Shown here piece by piece: positions 31,530 through 41,696 of a stretch of DNA of 64,000 nucleotides; the first letter of the stretch is position 1; the number at the start of each line of letters is the position of its first letter. This DNA is from Tessaracoccus defluvii (GTDB lineage: Bacteria; Actinomycetota; Actinomycetes; Propionibacteriales; Propionibacteriaceae), in contig NZ_CP060789.1 of NCBI RefSeq assembly GCF_014489575.1, positions 992,001 through 1,056,000 on the forward strand, given 5' to 3'. Made by a program: the position numbers and the translations under genes. The notes under the pieces were generated by a model. The model was given only the letters and a program-made list of their open reading frames with translations. It ran no database searches and was not told the DNA's origin.

Positions 31530-34500
31530 ATGGCTCAGACCGTGTTCCCGCAGCGCGAGAAGATCGGACTCTACGATCCCGCCTTCGAGCACGACGCCTG
31601 CGGCGTGGCCTTCGTGGCCCGCCTCGACGGCGTCGCCCGCCACGAGATCGTCGCCCAGGGCCTCGAGGCCCTGCGCAACCTCGACCACCGCGGAGCCACC
31701 GGCGCCGACGAGGCCGCGGGCGACGGCGCAGGCATCCTGATCCAGGTGCCCGACGCCTTCCTGCGGGGGGTCCTCGACGTCCGGCTGCCGGACGCGGGGG
31801 AGTACGCCGTCGGCATGGCGTTCCTGCCCACCGACGCGGCCTCCAGGCAGACCGTCAGGACGGCCATCGAGGCGATCGCCGACGAGGTGGAGCTCGACGT
31901 CCTCGCCTGGCGCGAGGTGCCCGTCCGCACCGAGACCCTGTCGCCCATCTCCATCGGCGCCATGCCGCACTTCGAGCAGCTCGTCGTCGCCGGGCGCGCA
32001 GGCCAGGCGGGCATCGACCTCGACCGCCTCGCGTTCGTCCTGCGGCGCCGTGTCCAGCACGAGGCCGGGGTCTACTTCTCGTCGTTGTCGGCGCGCACGC
32101 TCGTCTACAAGGGCATGCTGACCACCGATCAGCTCGAGGAGGTCTTCCCCGAGCTGCACGACGAGCGGATGGCCTCGGCGCTGGCGCTGGTCCACTCCCG
32201 GTTCTCGACGAACACGTTCCCGGCGTGGGAGCTGGCCCACCCGTACCGCCTCATCGCCCACAACGGCGAGATCAACACCGTCCGCGGCAACCGCAACTGG
32301 ATGCGGGCCCGCGAGGCCCTGCTCACCTCCGACCGGTTCCCCGGCGCGCTCGACAGGCTGTTTCCGATCTGCACCCCCGACGGCTCCGACTCGGCCTCGT
32401 TCGACGAGGTGTTGGAGCTGCTGCACCTGGGCGGGCGCTCGCTGCCGCACGCCGTCCTCATGATGATCCCCGAGGCCTGGGAGTCGCACGCGGAGATGGA
32501 TCCGGCGCGGCGGGCGTTCTACGAGTACCACTCCATGATCATGGAGCCCTGGGACGGGCCCGCCTGCATGACGTTCACCGACGGCACCCTGATCGGCGCC
32601 TGCCTCGACCGCAACGGGCTGCGTCCCGGCCGGTTCTGGGAGACCGACGACGGGCTGGTCGTGTTCGCCTCCGAGGCGGGGGTGCTGCCCATCGAGCCGG
32701 AGCGGATCGTGCGGAAGGGAGGCTCCAGCCGGGCCGGATGCTCCTGCTCGACCTCGAGCGCCACGCCGTCCTGTCCGACGACGAGGTCAAGGGCGCGCTC
32801 GCCGCGGAGCACCCGTACGAGAAGTGGGTCGCCGACAACAAGATCGTGCTCGACGCCCTTCCGGGCCGGGCCCACATCGTCCACTCGCACAGCTCCGTCA
32901 CCCGACGTCAGCAGGTCTTCGGCTACACGCAGGAGGAGCTGCGGGTCCTGATCGCCCCCATGGCGAACACGGGGGCCGAGGCCATCGGGTCGATGGGGAC
33001 GGACTCGCCCATCGCGGTGCTCTCCAGCCGGCCGCGGCTGATCTTCGACTACTTCACGCAGCTGTTCGCGCAGGTCACGAATCCGCCCCTCGACGCGATC
33101 CGGGAGGAGCTGGTCACCAGCCTCACGGCCAAGATCGGGCCGGAGCGCAACCTGCTCGAGCCCACCCCCGAGGCGGCGCGCCTCATCATCATGGGCAAGC
33201 CGATCCTCGACTCGGAGCAGCTGGCCAAGATCGTCCGCCTCAACCGCGACGGCGAACTCCCCGGCTACCACACGCACGTCGTCAGCGGCCTCTACAAGGT
33301 CGCAGGCGGGGGACGGGCGTTGGCGTCGCGGATCGACGAGCTGTGCGGGGAGGTCTCGGCCGCGATCCGGGGTGGCGCCCGCGCCATCGTGCTCTCGGAC
33401 CGCCACTCGACGCCCGAGCTGGCACCGATCCCGTCGCTGCTGCTGACCGCCGCCATCCACCATCACCTCGTCCGCGAGAAGACCCGCACCCAGGTGGGGC
33501 TCGTGGTCGAGGCGGGCGATGTGCGCGAGGTGCACCACATCGCGCTGCTGCTCGGGTACGGGGCGGCCGCCGTCAACCCCTACCTCGCGTTCGAGTCCGC
33601 CGAGGACCTGGCGCGGCGGGAGATGTACGTCGACGTCACGCCTGAGAAGGCGATCGCGAACGTCGCCAAGGCGCTGAGCAAGGGCGTGCTCAAGGTGATG
33701 AGCAAGATGGGCGTGAGCACCGTCGCCTCCTACACCGGCGCCCAGATCTTCGAATGCGTCGGCCTCGGCCGTGACGTGGTGGACCGCTACTTCACCGGCA
33801 CCACCAGCCGGCTCGGCGGGCTCAGCCTCGACCAGCTCGCCGACGAGATCCGCAGCAGGCACCTGCAGGGCTATCCGGCCGACGGGATCCCGCTGGCGCA
33901 CCGCGACCTGCAGGTCGGCGGCGAGTACCAGTGGCGTCGGGAGGGCGAGCCGCACCTCTTCGATCCGGAGACCGTGTTCAGGCTGCAGCACTCGACGCAG
34001 ACCGGCGACTATGCGGCGTTCAAGAAGTACACGGCGCTGGTCAACGACAACGCGCGCCGGATCATGACGCTGCGCTCGCTCATGGAGTTCCGCAGCAGGG
34101 AGCCGATCAGCATCGACGAGGTCGAGTCGGCCACCGAGATCGTCAAGCGCTTCTCCACCGGCGCGATGAGCTACGGCTCCATCTCGATGGAGGCCCACCA
34201 GACGCTCGCCGTCGCCATGAACCGCATCGGCGGCAAGTCGAACACGGGCGAGGGCGGCGAGGACCCGGAACGGCTCCACGATCCGCAGCGCCGCTCGGCG
34301 ATCAAGCAGGTCGCCTCCGGCCGGTTCGGGGTCACCTCCGAGTACCTCACCTACGCCGACGACATCCAGATCAAGATGGCGCAGGGGGCCAAGCCGGGGG
34401 AGGGCGGTCAGCTGCCCGGCCCCAAGGTCTACCCGTGGGTCGCACGGACGCGCCACTCGACGCCCGGCGTCGGCCTCATCTCGCCGCCCCCGCACCACGA

Positions 34501-36058
34501 CATCTACTCCATCGAGGACCTCAAGCAGCTCATCCACGACCTCAAGTGCGCCAACACCCGCGCCCGGGTCCACGTGAAGCTCGTCTCCGAGATCGGGGTC
34601 GGGACGGTCGCGGCCGGCGTGTCCAAGGCCAAGGCCGACGTCGTGCTGATCTCCGGCCACGACGGCGGAACCGGGGCCGCGCCCCTGACCTCCGTCAAGC
34701 ACGCGGGCGCCCCCTGGGAACTGGGCCTGGCTGAGACGCAGCAGACGCTGCTCCTCAACGGGCTGCGCGACCGGATCGTCGTCCAGTGCGATGGTCAACT
34801 GAAGACGGGCCGCGACGTGCTGGTCGCCGCCCTGCTCGGCGCCGAGGAGTTCGGCTTCGCCACCGCCCCGCTCGTGGTGTCCGGCTGCATCATGATGCGC
34901 GTCTGCCACAAGGACACCTGTCCCGTCGGCGTCGCGACGCAGAACCCCGAGCTGCGCGGTCGGTTCCACGGCGACCCCGACCACGTCGTCAACTTCTTCA
35001 TGTTCATCGCCGAAGAGGTGCGAGAACTGCTGGCGCAGCTGGGCTTCCGCACCCTGGAGGAGGCCGTGGGTCGCGTGGACCTGCTGGACGTGAGCGCCGC
35101 CGTCGGCCACTGGAAGACCAGTGGGCTCGACCTCGCCCCGATCCTCACTTCGATCACTCCGCCGCCGGGCACGGCGCTGCACCGCACCACGGTGCAGGAC
35201 CACGGCCTGGACGCCAAGCTGGACGTCGAGCTGATCCGCCTCGCGGCCCCGGCACTGACCGACGCCCTGCCGGTCCGGCACACGCTGCCCGTGCGGAACA
35301 TCGACCGCACGGTGGGCACGATGCTCGGCCACGAGGTGACCAAGGCGACCGAGGGGCGCGGGCTCGAGCCCGGCACGATCGACTTCACCCTGACCGGGAC
35401 CGGCGGGCAGAGCTTCGGCGCCTTCCTGCCGCGCGGCGTCACCCTGCGCCTGATCGGCGACTCGAACGACTACGTCGGCAAGGGGCTCTCGGGCGGACGC
35501 ATTGTCATCACTCCGCCGGAGGGGGCCGGGTTCGACCCGGCCACCCAGATCGTGGCGGGCAACGTCATCGGCTACGGCGCCACCAGCGGGCAGCTGTTCC
35601 TACGCGGCCTGGTCGGCGAGCGGTTCTGCGTCCGCAACTCGGGGGCGACCGCCGTCGTGGAGGGCGTGGGCGATCACGGCGTGGAGTACATGACGGGGGG
35701 CGAGGTCCTGGTCCTGGGCCCGACGGGCCGCAACTTCGGGGCAGGCATGTCCGGGGGAGTGGCCTGGGTGCTCGACGCCCATCCGTTGCGGCTCAACACC
35801 GAGCTCGCCGACCCCGTGCCGATGGCACCGGGTGACGTGGCGCGCGTGCGCGAGCTGATGGCCGAGCACAGGGCGGAGACCGGCTCGCTGGTCGCCGACG
35901 CACTGCTCCACCTCGACGACGCCACGCTGGCGCGCCGCTTCACCAAGATCGAGCCGCGTGACTACGCGCGCGTCATGGCCGTGCGGGCCACCTCGGCCGC
36001 CGAGGGGCTCGACGAGAACGAGACCACCCAGCTGATGATGGAGGCCGCTCATGGCTGA
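31530..36058 (+). CDS. gltB: Glutamate synthase large subunit GltB (one frame break)
   Basis: GltB takes ammonia from glutamine and aminates 2-oxoglutarate to glutamate. The mature N-terminus should be the Cys of [15 protein letters not shown] after removal of ~22 residues, forming the amidotransferase nucleophile. The synthase part has FMN-site and loop segments ([25 protein letters not shown]) and the 3Fe-4S cysteines in [18 protein letters not shown]. The C-terminal GXGXG beta-helix ends the protein. The frame breaks at 32717-32722; one added G gives [14 protein letters not shown] and 1509 residues. GAGGAGG precedes ATG 31530. It pairs with gltD by an 8-base overlap. Confidence 0.96.
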
Positions 36059-37517
36059 TCCGAAGGGCTTCATGACGACCCCCCGCGAGGTGGCGCAGCG
36101 CCGCCCGGTCGAGGAGCGCGTACACGACTGGAAGGAGGTCTACCCGGGCACGCCGGGCCGGGCCCTCCTGCCGATCATCTCGAAGCAGGCGGGCCGCTGC
36201 ATGGACTGCGGCATCCCGTTCTGCCACAACGGCTGCCCGCTGGGCAATCTGATCCCCGAGTGGAACGACCTGGTGTGGCGCGACGAGTGGCAGCCGGCGC
36301 TCGAGCGGCTCCACGCCACCAACAACTTTCCGGAGTTCACCGGTCGCTTGTGCCCCGCGCCCTGCGAGACGGCCTGCGTCGTGGGCATCAACCGCGACCC
36401 CGTCACGATCAAGAACGTCGAGGTCGCCATCATCGACAAGGCGTGGGACGACTCGCGCGTCGTCCCGCAGCAGCCCGCCTGGCACACGGCCAAGACGGTC
36501 GCCGTCGTGGGCTCCGGGCCCGCGGGCCTGGCGGTGGCCCAGCAGCTGACGCGCGCCGGGCACACTGTCGTCGTCTACGAGCGGGCCGACGCCATCGGGG
36601 GACTGCTGCGCTACGGCATTCCCGAGTTCAAGATGGAGAAGGCCGTCCTCAACAGGCGCCTGAAGCAGATGGTGCTGGAGGGGACGCAGTTCAAGACGGG
36701 CGTCACCATCGGCCACGACATCTCCGGGCGCGACCTGCTCGACCAGTACGAGGCTGTGGTGCTCGCGATCGGCGCCACCCTGCCGCGGGACCTGCCTGCA
36801 GAGGGCCGGGAGCTCGGCGGCATCCACCAGGCCATGGAGTTCCTCCCGCAGGCCAACCGGGTCGCGCTGGGCGGACGCGTCGAGGACCAGATCACTGCGG
36901 CAGGCCGCGACGTCGTCATCATCGGCGGCGGCGACACCGGGGCGGACTGCCTCGGCACGTCGATCCGGCAGGGCGCCCGCTCCATCACGCAGCTGGAGAT
37001 CATGCCGATGCCGCCGGAGCAGCGTCCGTCCGGACAGCCCTGGCCCACCTACCCCATGACGTTCAAGATCACCTCGGCGCACGAGGAGGGCGGGGACCGG
37101 GTCTACGCGGTGTCGACCGAGCGGTTCGTGGGCGACGAGCACGGCAACGTGGCGGGCCTCGACATCGTGGAGGTCAGGTTCGAGGCCGGGCGGTTCGTTC
37201 CCGTTGAGGGCACCCAGCGCCACATCCCGGCGCAGCTGGTGCTGCTGGCCATGGGGTTCAGCGGGCCGGAGCAGGCGGGGCTCGTGGAGGAGTTGGGGGT
37301 CGCCCTTGACCCGCGCGGCAACATCGTCCGCGACGAGTCGTTCGCGACGAACGTCCCCGGCGTCTTCGCCTGCGGCGACGCGGGGCGCGGCCAGTCGCTG
37401 ATCGTGTGGGCGATCGCCGAAGGCCGCTCCTGCGCCAACGGGGTGGACGCGTTCCTGTCCGGTTCCTCGAAGCTGCCCCGGCCGATAGGCCCGGAGCTGC
37501 GGCAGCTGCTCGTCTGA
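36051..37517 (+). CDS. gltD: Glutamate synthase small subunit GltD
   Basis: GltD passes electrons from NADPH through FAD and Fe-S clusters to GltB. The 488-residue protein has N-terminal cluster cysteines ([17 protein letters not shown] and CPAPCETAC), the FAD site [17 protein letters not shown] and the NADPH site [16 protein letters not shown]. The last FAD loop is [23 protein letters not shown] site for its start lies within gltB. The operon ends at a strong hairpin 11 bases past the stop. Confidence 0.96.
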   Translation: MADPKGFMTTPREVAQRRPVEERVHDWKEVYPGTPGRALLPIISKQAGRCMDCGIPFCHNGCPLGNLIPEWNDLVWRDEWQPALERLHATNNFPEFTGRLCPAPCETACVVGINRDPVTIKNVEVAIIDKAWDDSRVVPQQPAWHTAKTVAVVGSGPAGLAVAQQLTRAGHTVVVYERADAIGGLLRYGIPEFKMEKAVLNRRLKQMVLEGTQFKTGVTIGHDISGRDLLDQYEAVVLAIGATLPRDLPAEGRELGGIHQAMEFLPQANRVALGGRVEDQITAAGRDVVIIGGGDTGADCLGTSIRQGARSITQLEIMPMPPEQRPSGQPWPTYPMTFKITSAHEEGGDRVYAVSTERFVGDEHGNVAGLDIVEVRFEAGRFVPVEGTQRHIPAQLVLLAMGFSGPEQAGLVEELGVALDPRGNIVRDESFATNVPGVFACGDAGRGQSLIVWAIAEGRSCANGVDAFLSGSSKLPRPIGPELRQLLV

Positions 37518-37527
37518 TGCAGGGCCC

Positions 37528-37561
37528 CCGGCGCCGCCCCGGGATTCCGGGGCGGCGCCGG
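37528..37561 (+). terminator. gltBD terminator hairpin
   Basis: Perfect 15-base arms (37528-37542 and 37547-37561, CCGGCGCCGCCCCGG and its complement) enclose a 4-base loop. There is no T-run. The hairpin abuts the next promoter, TATGCT at 37562-37567. Confidence 0.8.
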
Positions 37562-37567
37562 TATGCT
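37562..37567 (+). promoter_or_regulatory. rpiB -10 (TATGCT) directly after the gltBD hairpin
   Basis: TATGCT begins at the base after the hairpin, so any -35 element lies inside the right arm. It would give a leader of about 20 bases with the AAGGGA ribosome site of rpiB. Confidence 0.5.
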
Positions 37568-37592
37568 GTGGGGCGACCCGAAGGGAAGTGCA

Positions 37593-38069
37593 ATGCGCGT
37601 AGCCGTCGCCAGCGACCACACCGCCATGGAGCTCCGCCAGGAGATCATCGATCTCGTCCGCGGACTCGGACACGAGGTCTCCGACCTCGGCACCCACGAC
37701 CCGACGAAGGCCGACTACCCGGTGTACGGCCGGCTCGTCGGCGAGGCCGTCGCGGCCGGTGAGTTCGACCGGGGGATCGCGATCTGCGGCACCGGCATCG
37801 GCATCTCCATCGCCGCCAACAAGGTCGACGGCGTGCGCTGCGTCGTGTGTTCCGAGCCGTACTCCGCCGTGCTGTCGCGTCGGCACAACGACTCGAACGT
37901 CCTCGCCTTCGGCGCGCGCGTCATCGGCAACGAGATGGCCAAGCTGATCACGCAGCAGTGGCTGGAGACCGAGTTCGAGGGTGGGCGCCATCAGCGCAGG
38001 GTGAACCAGCTCATGGCGATCCAGAACGGCGTCGCGATCGAGGATCAGGTCGACCCGGGACTCTGCTGA
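37593..38069 (+). CDS. rpiB: Ribose-5-phosphate isomerase B (RpiB/LacAB family)
   Basis: RpiB interconverts ribose 5-phosphate and ribulose 5-phosphate in the pentose phosphate pathway. The 158-residue protein shows VAVASDHTAMELRQEI at the N-terminus, the active-site loop AICGTGIGISIAANK with catalytic Cys, and CSEPYSAVLSRRHNDSNVL with the phosphate-binding Arg/His. I chose ATG 37593, with GAAGGGA upstream; the open frame extends 30 bases further without similarity. A related role with other pentose or hexose phosphates is possible. Confidence 0.92.
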   Translation: MRVAVASDHTAMELRQEIIDLVRGLGHEVSDLGTHDPTKADYPVYGRLVGEAVAAGEFDRGIAICGTGIGISIAANKVDGVRCVVCSEPYSAVLSRRHNDSNVLAFGARVIGNEMAKLITQQWLETEFEGGRHQRRVNQLMAIQNGVAIEDQVDPGLC

Positions 38070-38117
38070 CGCGCCCTGGGGGGTGCCCGCCTGGCGATGA
38101 TCACGCCGCGGCAATGC

Positions 38118-38123
38118 TTAACT
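38118..38123 (+). promoter_or_regulatory. AT-rich TTAACT element before the ROK gene
   Basis: TTAACT ends 7 bases before ATG 38131, the same spacing as the leaderless promoters elsewhere, although its second base is T. The local AT-rich tract TTAACTAACAAAC stands out in this GC-rich sequence and could also be an operator for the ROK repressor itself. Confidence 0.4.
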
Positions 38124-38130
38124 AACAAAC

Positions 38131-39276
38131 ATGACACCGGCGATCACACCACAGGGCATCGGCAGCCTTGCCGTCTCCTCGGCTTCGCTGGGTCAGGCGA
38201 AACTGCGTCCCGAGGACGCACGCCGGTACAACCGCTCGCTGGTGCTCACGGTGCTCTTCCGCGAGGCGCCGATGAGCCGCGCGGACCTGGCCCGGGCCAC
38301 GGGCCTGACCCGCGTCACGATCTCCGCGCTGGTCGCCGACCTCATCGACGAGCACTACGTGGTCGAGATCGGGCTGAGCGACGATGTGCGCCCCGGCAAG
38401 CCCGCGACGATGATCGACCTGGACACCACGAGCCGCTGCGTCGTCACGCTCGACCTCTCCGGCAACGACGCCCTCACGGGTGCCCAGCTCACCGTCCGCG
38501 GTGAGGTCATCTCCAGCATCTCGCGGCCCCGACCCGCCGACGGCCCCGCCATCCTCGAGGCGGCCCTCCAGCTCGTCACAGACCTGGTCGCGTCCGCCCC
38601 CAGCGCGGTCGCGGGGGTCGGCGTCGGCACGCCCGGCATCGTCGACGCCAACGGCACCGTGCTCAGCGCCCCGAACTTCGGATGGGAGGACGTCGCGCTC
38701 GCCCGCCTCATCGGGGAGCGGGTGGACGTCCCCGTCATCGTCACCAACGACGCCAACGCCGCGGTGCTCGGCGAGTTCATCTTCGGCGGGTCCGCCCAGG
38801 ACGTGCTCCTGATCCGCATCGGACGCGGCGTCGGTTCCGGACTGCTGACCTGCGGGCGCGTCCTGGCGGGTTCGCACCTCGCCGGAGGCGAGCTCGGCCA
38901 CGTCACGGTCGGCACCGACGGCGGCCCGCAGTGCGCCTGCGGCAAGGTCGGGTGCCTGGAGGCCTGGCTCGCGGAGAGCGCCCTGGCCGCCCACGTCGCG
39001 GCCAGCGACACCGCAGCTCTGCGTGCCGCGGGCGAGCGGCTGGGCATCGCCCTTGCCCCGGTGCTCGGCGTCCTCGACATCTCCGAGATCCTTCTTTCCG
39101 GTCGCCCCGAGCTCCTCGACGGCGAACTCAAACAGGCGACCTTCGAGACCCTGCGCGCCCGGACCCTGACCGACTTCCATGACGCGGTCGAGGTCCGGAT
39201 GGCAGGCCAAGGCGACGACATCGTGCTGCGCGGTGCCGCCGTCCCCGTCCTCAACGCCCAGTTGGGACTCTTCTGA
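38131..39276 (+). CDS. ROK-family transcriptional repressor (NagC/Mlc-like)
   Basis: The 381-residue protein has an N-terminal winged helix (SRADLARATGLTRVTISALV) followed by a sugar-kinase-like ROK fold. The zinc site is complete: GELGHVTVG followed by CACGKVGCLEAW. The sugar-binding loop VTNDANAAVLGEF is present, so it can bind a sugar. Its neighbours are a sugar ABC transporter and a GH20 hexosaminidase, suggesting N-acetylglucosamine or chitobiose as inducer. Confidence 0.88.
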   Translation: MTPAITPQGIGSLAVSSASLGQAKLRPEDARRYNRSLVLTVLFREAPMSRADLARATGLTRVTISALVADLIDEHYVVEIGLSDDVRPGKPATMIDLDTTSRCVVTLDLSGNDALTGAQLTVRGEVISSISRPRPADGPAILEAALQLVTDLVASAPSAVAGVGVGTPGIVDANGTVLSAPNFGWEDVALARLIGERVDVPVIVTNDANAAVLGEFIFGGSAQDVLLIRIGRGVGSGLLTCGRVLAGSHLAGGELGHVTVGTDGGPQCACGKVGCLEAWLAESALAAHVAASDTAALRAAGERLGIALAPVLGVLDISEILLSGRPELLDGELKQATFETLRARTLTDFHDAVEVRMAGQGDDIVLRGAAVPVLNAQLGLF

Positions 39277-39300
39277 TCCGGCCTCCGGCCACCCCCAGGG

Positions 39301-40028
39301 ATGCACTCCCGCGGTGTCTCCGGCGTCTGGTTCCCGGGCAAGGACTGGTACAACGCCCTCCCGTTCATCTGGGAGAACGGCGGCGAGGTCGCCGTCGAGA
39401 TGGACGGCAAGTGGGACGCCCAGTTCTCGAGCCCCGAGTCGCAGGCCGGCATCAAGCAGGTCCAGGAGATCATGACCAAGGGCTCCACCGCCCCGAAGGA
39501 CGGCGACGAGCGTGACGCCTGGGTGCCGCTGCGCACCGAGAAGGCCGCCACTCTGTCGGCCCCCAGCTGGGCGTACTGGTCGATCATCGCCGACGAGGAC
39601 AAGAAGGACACCGCGCTGACCACCACGCTCGGCTACTTCAACCTCCCGGGCAAGGACGGCGGCGTCGCCTCCGTGTTCGCCGGCGGCTCGAACATCGGGA
39701 TCTCGGCCAAGTCGGCCAACCCCGAGCTCGCCCAGAAGGCGCTCGAGATCATCATGAGCGAGGAGTACCAGACGATCCTGGCGAGGGTGGCCTCGTCCCG
39801 GCCCGCACCTCCCTGAGCGGCAAGGTCGCGGCGGCGACGCCCGAGCTGGCCGCGCTGATCGCCGAGGCCGCAGTGAACGCCCGCCTCACCCCGCCCAGCG
39901 CCAACTGGGCCGAGGTCGAGGCGCAGGGTCTCCTGCAGGACTACTTCGTGCAGGTTGCCAACGGCGGTGACACTGCGGCGCTGGCCGCCGAGCTCGACAC
40001 CAAGATCGAGGCGATCCTGAACGCCTGA
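39301..40028 (+). pseudogene. Sugar ABC transporter substrate-binding protein, 5' half missing, one frame break
   Basis: About 242 residues match the C-terminal half of an extracellular sugar-binding lipoprotein (GKDWYNALPFIWENGGEVAV, SSPESQAGIKQVQEIM). The signal peptide, lipobox and first ~190 residues are absent: similarity begins 24 bases after the ROK stop, with no promoter or ribosome site. The frame also breaks at GGG 39785-39787; repair gives GGLVPARTSLSGKV and the normal ending. As it stands the product could not be exported. Either the region was deleted in the organism or the assembly lost ~600 bases. The likely ligand, from context, is an N-acetylglucosamine oligomer. Confidence 0.75.
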
Positions 40029-40050
40029 TCCGTTCACGCACCACCAGGTC

Positions 40051-40081
40051 GGGGTCCGGGGGACACGTTCCCCCGGACCCC
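40051..40081 (+). terminator. Hairpin between binding-protein and permease genes
   Basis: Perfect 13-base arms GGGGTCCGGGGGA (40051-40063) and 40069-40081 flank a 5-base loop, 22 bases after the binding-protein stop. Such structures often stabilise the binding-protein message and reduce read-through into the permeases. Confidence 0.7.
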
Positions 40082-40125
40082 GCACCATCACGTGCACCCA
40101 CGCCCAGAGAGAAAGGGAGGGACCC

Positions 40126-40864
40126 ATGCTGGCTCCCCGCGGCACCTCCTCACCGACCCCGTGTTCTGGGCCGTGCTCGGCCGCAGCATCGCGTTCGCCG
40201 CCGTGTGCGTCGTGCTGACCATGCTGCTCGGCGTCGCCATCGCGGTGCTGATGACGAAGCTGGGCGCCGTGATGCGCACCGTCGTCTCCGTCGGCCTGCT
40301 GCTCGCCTGGTCGATGCCGGCGCTGACCGCGACCATCGTGTGGGGCTGGATCTTCGACACGTCCTACGGCCTCGTGAACCACCTGCTCACCCGCGTCACC
40401 GGCGACAACTGGATGGGCTACAGCTGGCTGATCAACCCCTGCAGTTCTTCACCGTCGCCGGCATGATCATCGTCTGGGGCGCTGTCCCGTTCGTGGCGCT
40501 CAGTCTCTACGCCGCGCTGACGCAGGTGCCGGGAGAGGTCCTCGAGGCCGCCTCCCTCGACGGTGCAGGAGGCCTGAAGCGCTTCTGGTTCATCACCGTC
40601 CCCTACATCCGCTCCATCCTCGTCGTCCTCGTGATCCTGCAGATCATCTGGGACCTGCGCGTCTTCGCGCAGATCTACGCGCTGCAGACCATCGGCGGGG
40701 TGCGCGAGACCACCAACACCATCGGCGTCTACATCTACAACGAGTCCATGGCCTCCGGAAAGCTCGGCACTGGCGGCGCCATCTCCGTGATCCTCGTCGC
40801 CATCATGCTCGCCATCTCGGCGTACTACATCCGGCTCACCCTGAAGCAGGAGGATGACCAGTGA
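40126..40864 (+). pseudogene. Sugar ABC transporter permease 1 (MalF type), N-terminus missing, frame break
   Basis: A strong GAAAGGGAGGGACCC site precedes ATG 40126, but the first codons are out of frame with the permease that follows. The permease sequence begins in the middle of the family at HLLTDPVFWAVLGRSIAFAA, so the first transmembrane helix and ~80-100 residues are gone. Later segments are normal, including the EAA loop (LEAASLDGAGGLKRFWFITVP) that contacts the ATPase. A second break at CCCC 40436-40439 repairs to LINPLQFFTVAG. The retained ribosome site beside a mid-gene junction points to an internal deletion, real or from assembly. Confidence 0.75.
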
Positions 40865-41693
40865 AGGCCAGGAAGTTCCTCTCCCGCAGCGCGCTCAACA
40901 TCGCCGCGCTCATCGTTTTCGTCTGCTCGGCGTTCCCCGTCTACTGGATGGTGAACACGTCCTTCCTTCCCGCCTCGGCGATCAAGGGCGACACCGTCCA
41001 CATGTGGCCTGACGAGTTCACGCTGCGCAACTACTCGACAGCACGGGACGGCGGCTTCCTGTCGGCGCTGAAGGTGTCGCTGAGCGCCACCGGCATCACG
41101 CTCGTCGTGGCCCTGCTGTTCGCGTTCATGGCCGCACTGGCGCTGTCGCGCTTCAAGTTCCGCTCCCGCAAGTCGATCATCGTCCTGGTGCTGGTGATCC
41201 AGATGATCCCGGCCGAGGCGCTCATCATCTCGACGTTCCGGGTGCTCGACGGCTGGTACGCGACCAACACCATCCTCGGCCTGTCGGGCGTCTACATCGC
41301 CATGGTGCTGCCGTTCACCATCTGGACGCTGCGTGGCTTCGTCAACGGCGTCCCCGCCGACCTGGAGGAGGCCGCCATGATCGACGGCTGCAGCCGGTCG
41401 GGCGCGTTCTGGCGGATCACCTTCCCGCTGCTCGCCCCGGCCTCGTCGCCACGGGCGTGTTCGCGTTCATCCAGGCGTGGAACGAGTTCGTGTTCGCCCT
41501 GGTGATCATGAACCGGCCCGAGAGCCAGACGCTGCCGATCTGGCTGCGGACCTTCGTCCAGGCGACGAAGGCCACCGACTGGGCAGTCGTGATGGCGGGC
41601 TCTACGCTGATGGCGATCCCTGTCGTGATCTTCTTCCTCATCGTCCAGGGCCGCATGACCTCGTCCATGGTCTCCGGCGCAGTGAAAGGTTAG
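40861..41693 (+). CDS. Sugar ABC transporter permease 2 (MalG type, one frame break)
   Basis: This is the second membrane subunit of the importer. GTG 40861 overlaps the permease 1 stop as GTGA. Six hydrophobic segments are visible, starting with LNIAALIVFVCSAFPVYWMV. The EAA loop reads LEEAAMIDGCSRSGAFWRIT. The frame breaks in CCCC at 41435-41438; one added C gives LAPGLVATGVFAFIQAWNEF and 277 residues, full family length. No ATPase gene is present, which is usual because a shared MsiK/UgpC-type ATPase is encoded elsewhere. Confidence 0.88.
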
Positions 41694-41696
41694 TCA

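Noticed and set aside
32519..35332. A 937-residue minus-strand open frame across gltB.
   Set aside because: It is the antisense shadow of gltB. Repeated Leu-Gly-Asp-Val patterns reflect the complement of gltB codons and no domain is recognisable.
35973..38114. A 713-residue minus-strand open frame across gltD and rpiB.
   Set aside because: It spans two unrelated plus-strand genes and the terminator between them, with no motifs of its own.
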